Origin: Armigeres subalbatus
Taxonomy: Eukaryota > Arthropoda > Insecta > Diptera > Culicidae
Direction: 5' to 3'
Assembly (NCBI RefSeq): GCF_024139115.2
Contig: NW_026942827.1
Coordinates: forward strand, 1 to 64,000
Length of the DNA stretch: 64,000 bases
Numbering within the stretch: position 1 is the first letter of the stretch; each line of letters begins with the position of its first letter. Positions 57,048 to 64,000 of this stretch are shown piece after piece. A program made the translations under genes and the position numbers. The notes under the pieces were generated by a model. That model was given only the letters and a program-made list of their open reading frames with translations, had not been told where the DNA came from and did no database searches.

Positions 57048-59713
57048 CACGGGTCCGAAACCTTACTATAATCCAATGTTATGCGCCAACCGATGCTGCC
57101 GATCTGCAAGACAAAGAGAACTTCTACAGTCAACTCAATGCCGTCGTAGATAGAATTCCGAAGGGTGATATCAAGATCTGTTTGGGCGACTTCAATGCGA
57201 AGATCGGATCCGACAACTCGAACCATGAGCGCATTATGGGACGCCATGGTCTCGGAGAAATGAGCGAAAACGGAGAGCTGTTCGCAGAATTTTGTGGTAA
57301 TAACGACATGGTGATCGGGGGATCGCTCTTCCCTCATCGACCGGTTCACAAGGTCACGTGGGTCTCCCGTGACGGCTTTACAGAAAATCAAATCGACCAC
57401 ATCTGCATCAGCCGAAAATGGAAACGGAGCCTTCTTGATGTACGGAATAAACGTAGTGCCGATATCGCGTCTGATCATCACCTCCTCATCGGCGAAATAT
57501 GCCTGCGCATTGCGCGGATTCGTCGGCAGGAGGAAAGAGTTGGACGACGATTCAACACACGTCGACTGGAAGATGCCACGGTGAAACGGTCCTTCGTTGA
57601 AGAACTGGAGACGCGTGCTGCAGATATTCCGGAAGGTGGCAGCGTGGAAGACCAATGGACCGCCATCAAGAATGCCTTCATCGCCACCAGCGAGAACAAT
57701 CTGGGCGAACTACGCACCCAGAGAAAACAATGGATCACCGATGAGACCTGGAGGAAGATAGAGGAGCGAAGAGAAGCCAAAGCCGCGATAGAGCGATCGA
57801 AAACCAGAGGAGCCAAAGTCTTAGCCCGTCAACGATACGCGGCTCTTGAGAAGGAAGTAAAACGCTCATGTCGACGGGACAAGCGAGCGTGGGCAGACTC
57901 TCTGGCCGACGAAGGAGAGAGAGCCGCCGCAACCGGGGACATTCGCCTCCTCTACGATATCTCACGACGCTTAAGCGGGGCGAAGATGAATGCAACGATG
58001 CCTGTGAAAGACGCGAATGATCAGTTATTGACCGACCCAACTGACCAGCTGAAACGCTGGTTCGAGCACTTCGAACAACTTTTTCAAGTGCCAACCAGGC
58101 CATCACCACCTCGGCATGATCTGCCTAGGATCCGACGTATAACACGTGTCAATACCGAAGCTCCATCACTGCTAGAGATTCAAACAGCCATCCAAAGCAT
58201 GAAATCGAATAAAGCCCCAGGGGTCGACCGCATATCAGCCGAGATGCTCAAAGCTGACCCCATGACATCCGCTCAACTACTGCATCGTTTATTTCGTAAT
58301 ATCTGGGACACCGCAACTTTCCCGGTCGACTGGATGCAAGGTATCTTAGTGAAGGTGCCCAAAAGGGTGACCTGACTGTATGCGATAACTGGCGAGGCAT
58401 TATGTTGCTGTGTACCGTTCTCAAAGTTCTGTGCAAAATTATCCTAGTCCGGATTCAGGAGAAGATCGATGCGACTCTCCGGCGGCAGCAAGCCGGATTC
58501 CGTGCCGGAAGATCCTGTGTGGACCATATTGTCACGCTCCGCATCATTTTGGAGCAGGTCAACGAATTCCAAGAGTCCCTTTACTTGGTATTCATTGACT
58601 ACGAAAAAGCTTTCGACCGTCTCAATCACGAGAATATGTGGGGCGCCCTGAGACGCAAGGGGGTTCCTGAGAAAATCATCGGCCTCATCGAGGCACAGTA
58701 CGAGGCCTTTTCGTGTAGAGTGCTGCACAATGGGTTTCTTGTCCGACCCTATCCGGGTTGTAGCTGGTGAGAGGCAAGGATGTATTCTATCACCGTTACT
58801 GTTCCTCGTCGTAATCGATGAGATTCTGGTAGATGCGATTGACCGTGAACCAAACCGCGGGCTGTTATGGCAGCCTATAACCATGGAGCACCTAAACGAC
58901 TTCGAATTGGCGGATGACGTTGCACTACTCGCGCAACGGCGCTCTGATATGCAGAGTAAGCTCAACGACCTTGCCGATCGCTCCTCCTCGGCAGGTTTAG
59001 TCATCAACGTCAACAAAACCAAATCGTTGGATGTAAACACGGTGACTCCTTCCAGTTTCACAGTAGCCGGGCAACCAGTGGAGAATGTTGAAAGCTTCCA
59101 ATATCTTGGTAGCCAAATGGCGTCAGACGGCGGTACCAAGATCGACATAGGCGCACGGATCAAGAAAGCAAGGGCTGCCTTTGCGAGTTTAAGAAATATC
59201 TGGAAAAACAGGCAGATAAGTGAACGCACCAAAATACGAATTTTCAACTCTAACGTGAAATCTGTGCTGTTATACGCTAGCGAAACATGGTGTGTATCAG
59301 TGGAGAACACTCAACGGCTGCAGGTGTTCATTAACAGATGCCTGCGGTATATAATTCGGGCCTGGTGGCCTCACAACTGGATCTCAAATAACGAGCTCCA
59401 TCGTCGTTGTCACCAGAGGCCGATAACAACAGAAATTCGGGATCGGAAGTGGGGCTGGGTCGGCCACACTCTACGTAGGGGCGGAAACGAAATCTGTAAG
59501 CAAGCATTAGACTGGAACCCAGCGGGACATCGCAGCAGAGGCAGACCCAGAGGCTCATGGCGGCGAAGCCTCAATAAAGAAATAAAAGAAGTCGACCGAA
59601 ATCTAACCTGGCAACAGGTTAAAGCGATAGCCGGGCATCGCTCAGGATGGAGATCTTTCAAGTCGGCCCTTTGCACCACCGGAGGTGTACAGGATCCATA
59701 AGTAAGTAAGTAA
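57048..59713 (+). mobile_element. 5'-truncated RTE-like LINE
   Basis: It is bounded by exact 14-bp duplications. It begins mid-endonuclease, ends directly after the stop codon in an (agta)n tail (about 59697-59713), and has essentially no 3' UTR; all of this is typical of RTE-type retroposition. It differs clearly from the RTE at 28917. It is nested in the hAT-like element close to that element's right end. Confidence 0.92.
57049..59701 (+). pseudogene. RTE-like endonuclease/RT, truncated
   Basis: The frame enters at TIIQCYAPTDAADL (57065) and contains the endonuclease C-terminal half: GDFNAKIGSDN, TENQIDHICI and ASDHHLLIG. A linker rich in Arg/Glu follows, then the RT: SNKAPGVDRISAEML. A one-base loss in an A-run near 58363 makes a stop at 58373-58375 (expected VPKKGDLTVCDNWRG). 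The RT continues with AGFRAGRSCVDH and VFIDYEKAFDRLNH. A second shift near 58740 leads into GERQGCILSPLLF and the catalytic ELADDVALL. The C-terminus has LLYASETW, WGWVGHTLRR and RGRPRGSWRR and ends at TAA 59701. The first ~100 residues are missing. Two frameshifts make it non-functional. Confidence 0.92.
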
Positions 59714-59727
59714 GTCTGAGGACTGGC
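59714..59727. repeat. LINE target duplication, right copy
   Basis: Exact copy of 57034-57047. Confidence 0.92.
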
Positions 59728-59781
59728 GCCCTTGGCGGGGGCCAACCCGGCCAACCGCACGCTACGGCGCTGAGTATTACG

Positions 59782-60215
59782 GCATCTAGAATCCGGTCCG
59801 TAATTGATAATTGAGAAGAGAGAAGTAATAAGTAAAATTTGAAATGAGCCAAAAAGCTCGTTTCGGCATCCAATTAGAATATACTCCACCCTTTCATTAA
59901 TATCACATTGGCAACCCGTTAACCAAGACGAACCACTGCCGTAAATTATAACCACAGATGCCAATAAAATTCCGCAGGAACTCGTGGCGAGTGCAGAGGT
60001 GTTCTCGGCTTGCAGTGGGCGAGTGACTGCATCATCAATTCCTTCCCATCCCCAATGACCGTGAGGACGTGGCCAGCGCCCGTTATCGACCATCCAAAAT
60101 ACGAGAGCTCTCGGACTGTGCACATTGAGGTTGGAGAGCAAAATCCTATGCTTCCATCCATTGGTTCCCTGTCCAATGGCGATTGTTCTGGTCTGACTTT
60201 GGGAACGTATCCGAA
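59782..60215. other. Unassigned DNA, GC-richer
   Basis: A non-repetitive block of normal complexity (60000-60200) with open frames on both strands and no domain recognised. It is probably a dispersed repeat or the body of the element that carries the minisatellite at 60220. Confidence 0.35.
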
Positions 60216-60219
60216 AAGT

Positions 60220-60780
60220 GTTGGGCCGGTTATGTCATTTGACCGAACAAACTATTAGTCCGAAACCCATCTGGCGGAAAATGTCATTTGGCCGAAATGG
60301 ACAACTGTTCGTTTGGCAGAAAAGACCATTTGACTGAGAGTCATTTGGCAGAATAAGACATACGGCCGAAAATGCAGTTCGGCTGAACCGGTTCTTTGCC
60401 GAATAGATCATTTGACCGCAATACCCTAACAGGTCGTTTGACCAAAACAAGTAGCTCCGCTCCGGCCATTTGGCCGAACGGGTTGATATTATAGCCACAT
60501 TCCCCAAAAGAGATTCTGGGCCGGTTGAACTACTAGGCTTTATGTAAATTTCAGCCAAATGGATATTTATGCTAAACGATCAATCATGCTAAACGAAGTT
60601 TTCGACAGTATGACCTTATCGATCAAATGGCCGTTTCAGCCGATCGATCTGTATTGGCAAACGGATTTTTCGGCCAAATTACTAGTAAGGACGAACTACG
60701 ATGTACGCCCCTTTAGCCAAATGACATTTTTGACCTAACCATTTTCGATCTAATAGCCGCTTCCAACTATTTGTGGTATT
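60220..60780. repeat. 'atttggccgaaa' minisatellite
   Basis: About 20 diverged units with cores such as tttggccgaaa, tttgaccgaa and ttcggc, spaced about 20-30 bases. Motifs in both orientations occur within the block. Confidence 0.8.
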
Positions 60781-60859
60781 CGGCGAACTGGCTTTCCGCC
60801 GAATTTCTTATGGATTATACAACAAATGCCCAAATCGAACAACTCAATGCCAAATGAGA

Positions 60860-61170
60860 AACGATAAGTTAGTCGTCTCAATTCTTTATTCTTCACTTCT
60901 CATTTTTCTCTCTTTCTTCTCATTTTTTAGTTTCATTTTTCACAAAGAAAAATGTGGAGTGAGAGGTGAAATGACTCTATTCTCACTTCTGATTTTACAT
61001 TCCTTACTTCTCACTGTGAAAGTGAAAAACAAGAAGCAAGAAAGCGCAGTGAGAAGTAATAAGTGAGACGTCTAACTTTTCACTTCTCATTTCTCAGTGC
61101 TCTCTCCGCATTTGTTATCTCACTTTTTGATGTGCATTTCGCGCTTCTTACTGTGCAATTATCATTTTCA
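60860..61170. repeat. 'cttctcactt' low-complexity tract
   Basis: Repeats of cacttctcatttttctc type, then 'gtgagaagtaataagtgag' in inverted form, then cacttctcatttctcag. This is simple-sequence DNA with inverted symmetry. Confidence 0.7.
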
Positions 61171-61189
61171 ACTCCACACTTGTGACATT

Positions 61190-61420
61190 CACCGTTGTTT
61201 AACCAAACAACATTTTTGGCCATATGACCAGATTTTCAATCATCATTTACATTCGTATGATTCGTTCGACTAAGCTACATCTTCGGCCTTATAATCAGTC
61301 TTTCCCGCCAAACGACTATTTCGGCATGCTCGGCCAAATGACTTCTGGGTAGCTGGATTTCGGCCAAATGGCCTATCCGATCAATAACTCAGCCTCGGTC
61401 AAATGTCTTTTGACCATTCG
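61190..61420. repeat. 'ggccaaatgac' minisatellite, right block
   Basis: Continuation of the tttggcc/ggccaaa family (for example tttcggccaaatggcctat near 61370). With 60220-60780 it flanks the simple-sequence centre, like the paired arrays at 27635 and 28481. Confidence 0.7.
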
Positions 61421-61439
61421 GGATGATTTGTGATTTGAT

Positions 61440-62441
61440 TTTAGCGAACAAAATAGCTGGCGTTAGTTTTTATCTTTCGATTATGAAACATTGAGGTAGT
61501 CTGCTTCCAAACGAGGTAAAACGGCCTGTTCCTCTGTACACGGGACAAAACAAAGCTTTTAAATGAGACAAAACAAAATTTGCTCTTAACCAAGACAAAA
61601 ATCCCCCAAACTCTTAATTGAGACAAAATGAAACGCCTCTTCAAATTAAAAATTTGTTAAAACAAAATAGCTTCTGTCCAGATTTACATGTTTTGACTAT
61701 TTTGAATTCGTTTTGCCTTATGGTGAAGTATTTGCGCCTATCTTTCTATATTACTTAAACACACAAACACAAACTTATTTTTGTCTTCAGACAGTTTATT
61801 TTATGTACAAGACTGAGTTTAATTAAAGTTGAGCCAGATTTGTGCGTGGCCCTTTAATATGAGTGACTTTTTCTATAAATAAACATAAAATGGCATCAAT
61901 ACTTCAACAGTTTTCTACTTTGAGGACTGATTGGCAAATAGAGCAATTTCATTGCCAACAATTGAAATTACAATGCCAATAAAAGAAAGGTGATCATGTT
62001 ATTTTTAATATTTCAACTACGTACTAAGTTTGTGATAATTGCTCTTATATTTAGTGAACATCAGTCATCAAGAAAGCACATACAAAAGTATAACAATTGA
62101 GGTTTGTCCGTGTTTCTGGGCAATTTTTTTTATATTTCAATTTGGCGAAAAGCTTGGATTGCCAATAATTGGTATTTTCTTCGAATTTCAGGAAACTTTG
62201 AAAATCACAGAATATAACATGTAAAACTTTTCAAATGTCTTCTAAAACGGTTTTAAGCTAACCAGTTGTTAAATATAAAATTTAAATTTTAAATTTATTC
62301 AAATTTAAATTTAAAACCAATTAATCCATATAAAATTTCATTGAAAAGTAAAAACATTTTAAAACAACGAAATTGCTTGTAAATCTATGTATTTGAAAAT
62401 AGAAACTAATAATTATAATTATGGTATTTTCATTTCATGGC
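61440..62441. other. Unassigned AT-rich DNA
   Basis: It includes 'gagacaaaa' repeats (61565-61640) and a palindromic aaatttaaat tract (62278-62320). No gene was seen. Confidence 0.4.
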
Positions 62442-62556
62442 ATTAAGGTGAAGGTGGGTTGAGTACCAAAACAAAGCTTCGAAAGTATTGGTACAATAAA
62501 AACTGTCATATACTGTAGTAGTATTGGTGTCGTATTTATAAAAAAAACCCAGAATA

Positions 62557-63284
62557 ATCCACCTAGCGGTGATGGTGCCTTTCTCGTGCAAAAAGGTAAT
62601 AAATGTAGCGTTTACGCTTACACCTCGATGATGTACAAGAAAGGCGAAACAGTTACACCGTCTAATGTTATGATAGAAAATTTACACTAGTAGACGACAG
62701 ATGGCGCTGCCAAAAGTTTCTCGAATTTCCTATGTTCGAATTTTGACTTTCGGACAATTTCAAAGTACTATGAAACTGAACGAAGAGCATACTTACGCCC
62801 TTACGCCTAAATGCGTGCAACACGAGCATCTTTATAGTACGATGAAACTCTTAATGGGAGCAAGCCACGGATAAACTTTAAAAATATTCATAGATGCAAG
62901 GCATTTTCATAACACATTATTGTTCTATGTGACTATGTCTCATCACTATTTTAATATTATCTATTTTCTGCAATTCACAATTATTATGAAATTCAATAGT
63001 GATCAACAGCGTTTTAGTCTCTGTCGGATGCAACTTGTTGCCAGAAAATCAGTTAAGAGTTTCTATGTGAAAATTTGGCTAATGTTTTTATGGCATTTTG
63101 TGCACACACACACACACATACACACACACACACGCACACACGGACAGACAGACATTTGTTCAGGTCATCGAGCTGAGTCGAATTGTATATAACACTATGG
63201 GTCTCCGAGACTTCTATCAAAAGTTCGAATTCGGAGTGAAATGATAGCCTTTCGGTACAACTTAGTTGTACGAGAAAGGCAAAA
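62557..63284 (+). mobile_element. Short R1-derived non-autonomous element
   Basis: It begins atccacctagcggtgatggt and ends ggtctccgagacttctat ... cgagaaaggcaaaa, i.e. the 5' end and the 3' end of the LINE at 37043-41122 without the ORF. A CA tract (63103-63135) and a 'gctgagtcgaattgtat' segment lie between. It is flanked by 6-bp repeats agaata (62551-62556 and 63285-63290). It is non-coding and was presumably mobilised by the R1-type machinery. Confidence 0.78.
63103..63135. repeat. (CA)n microsatellite
   Basis: A cacacaca tract with single interruptions inside the R1-derived element. Confidence 0.92.
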
Positions 63285-63294
63285 AGAATATTAG

Positions 63295-63909
63295 TAGGGT
63301 GGTTCAAAAAACGACCCAGCTTCACCACGCTCACTCGATTCCGTCCCATGCTCCGAGTGTCCTCCAAAAACCGATTTGAACAAAAACTGGTTGAACACTA
63401 GCCGGTTCAAGTTTGTATGAAAACTAGTATGAGAAACTAAACTTTTCATTACACTGGCTACAGCGCCTTCCCTCCAAACGCGTGCGAAAAGAGAATCCAC
63501 ATAGCTTAAAGCAACATTCCGGAGACTTCACTGAACGAAAACCGCACCGCAGGAAAGATCCATTGATTATGTAACGCAAAAAAGCCTAATTATCATGCTA
63601 AAGATTCGCAACCTCGATTAAAATCGACTCCCACCCATTGAACCCACCATTCAATGTCCATTGTGTATGGAATTAAAGCTCTTGAATATTTCATCCAGTC
63701 ATATGGTCCCCGCCAGCGCCCAATGACGGAGTGCCACAATCAAAATAATGTAAAATTCAACCTCGCCATATCAACTGTCATACAAACCTGAAACGACCTG
63801 TGCATGGTAAGCCTCAATTCAAAGCAACCCAAACTATCGGATGACACCCAAATTATGAATCATAATCGACTGAGCGCGGCGGAACAAAATCATTTTTTGG
63901 ACCACCCTA
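63295..63909. mobile_element. hAT-type MITE, 615 bp
   Basis: The ends are tagggtggttcaaaaaa and, reversed, tagggtggtccaaaaaat. It is the sister of 47446-48705 and was inherited by duplication of the locus, since both the left octamer aatattag and the right-hand flank are shared. Confidence 0.78.
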
Positions 63910-64000
63910 TGTGTTAGTCTGCTGCTGCCGCTGCCGGTGTTTACATTCGTTCCGCGGTCAGTTTTTAATCGTTTTTTCGGGCAAAAATAGCAGTTTATAT
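63910..64000 (+). promoter_or_regulatory. Second copy of promoter-like segment
   Basis: ttagtctgctgctgccgctg and tttacattcgttccgcgg are followed by TCAGTT (63958-63963) and cgggcaaaaatagcagttta, matching 48714-48805 closely. The window ends inside it. Confidence 0.3.

Larger units (their letters stand above)
55032..59773. mobile_element. hAT-like element split by a LINE
   Basis: The left end reads cagatccgtagcgtgggtt and the reversed right end reads tcagcgccgtagcgtgcgg, so both contain a CAGNNCCGTAGCGTG terminus. They are followed by 'ggcgcccttggcg' blocks on each side. The flanks are the exact octamer gtattacg, with one extra base at the right end. Without the nested LINE (57048-59713 plus a 14-bp duplication) the element is about 2.06 kb. 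I saw no transposase in its ~2 kb interior, so it is non-autonomous. The open frame 55735-56070 lies inside it and resembles nothing I know. Confidence 0.75.
62442..64000. repeat. Segmental duplication, copy B
   Basis: The counterpart of 47333-48850, continuing past the window. It has diverged by point changes and carries the R1-derived insertion at 62557-63284 flanked by agaata. Copy A shows the uninterrupted site (caaagaatattag). Confidence 0.85.

Overview
This is repeat-dense, AT-rich, non-coding DNA from an insect nuclear genome. It is most likely a culicine mosquito of the Aedes type. The reasons are a tRNA-derived SINE with an (AAG)n tail that looks like Feilai, RTE- and R1-type LINEs of kinds known from mosquitoes, many hAT-like and foldback MITEs, and long degenerate 'ggaatttcc' arrays. 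I found no intact host protein-coding gene, no functional rRNA or tRNA gene and no CRISPR. The genus is inferred from remembered repeat families, not from a search.

Layout. 1-3056: unassigned DNA with a hAT-like terminus and a short 'gtcaggga' repeat. 3057-6041: DNA transposon with ~105-bp terminal inverted repeats (TIRs) and a decayed transposase-like gene. 6043-7143 and 13058-13327: a 479-bp tandem repeat, split by a 5,906-bp hAT-like element (7144-13049, exact 8-bp target duplication) that itself holds a tRNA-derived SINE and a foldback MITE. 14075-16199: decayed Jockey-type LINE cut by a MITE. 16204-24623: an 8.4-kb TTAA-flanked inverted-repeat element whose arms carry ~151-bp tandem arrays in opposite orientations, with further elements nested in it. 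24628-28900: unassigned DNA, another hAT terminus, inverted 'ggtcgaaa' minisatellites and MITEs. 28917-32229: nearly complete RTE LINE. 32237-33867: tandem repeat, R1-derived fragment, Feilai-like SINE, the C-terminal end of a hAT transposase and a hAT MITE. 33876-37040: no gene seen. 37043-41122: nearly complete R1-type LINE. 41184-42280: GC-richer LTR-like block. 42340-44960: degenerate repeats. 44990-47430: two-gene IS630/Tc1/mariner-type element. 47333-48850: a segment repeated at 62442-64000. 49560-51700: degenerate repeats. 51700-55031: mostly unassigned. 55032-59773: hAT-like element containing a 5'-truncated LINE. 60220-61420: 'ggccgaaat' minisatellites. 61440-62440: AT-rich DNA.

The coding sequences belong to mobile elements and all are broken. 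The two LINEs at 28.9 and 37.0 kb are closest to intact: three in-frame stops in one and one in the other, with no frameshift noticed in either. The most informative structures are the TTAA element with mirror-image arrays; the two-gene Tc1-type element; the R1-type LINE with doubled 183-bp 5' units, whose ends recur in short non-autonomous copies; and the segmental duplication carrying a promoter-like segment. In the duplication, one copy preserves the empty site for an insertion seen in the other.
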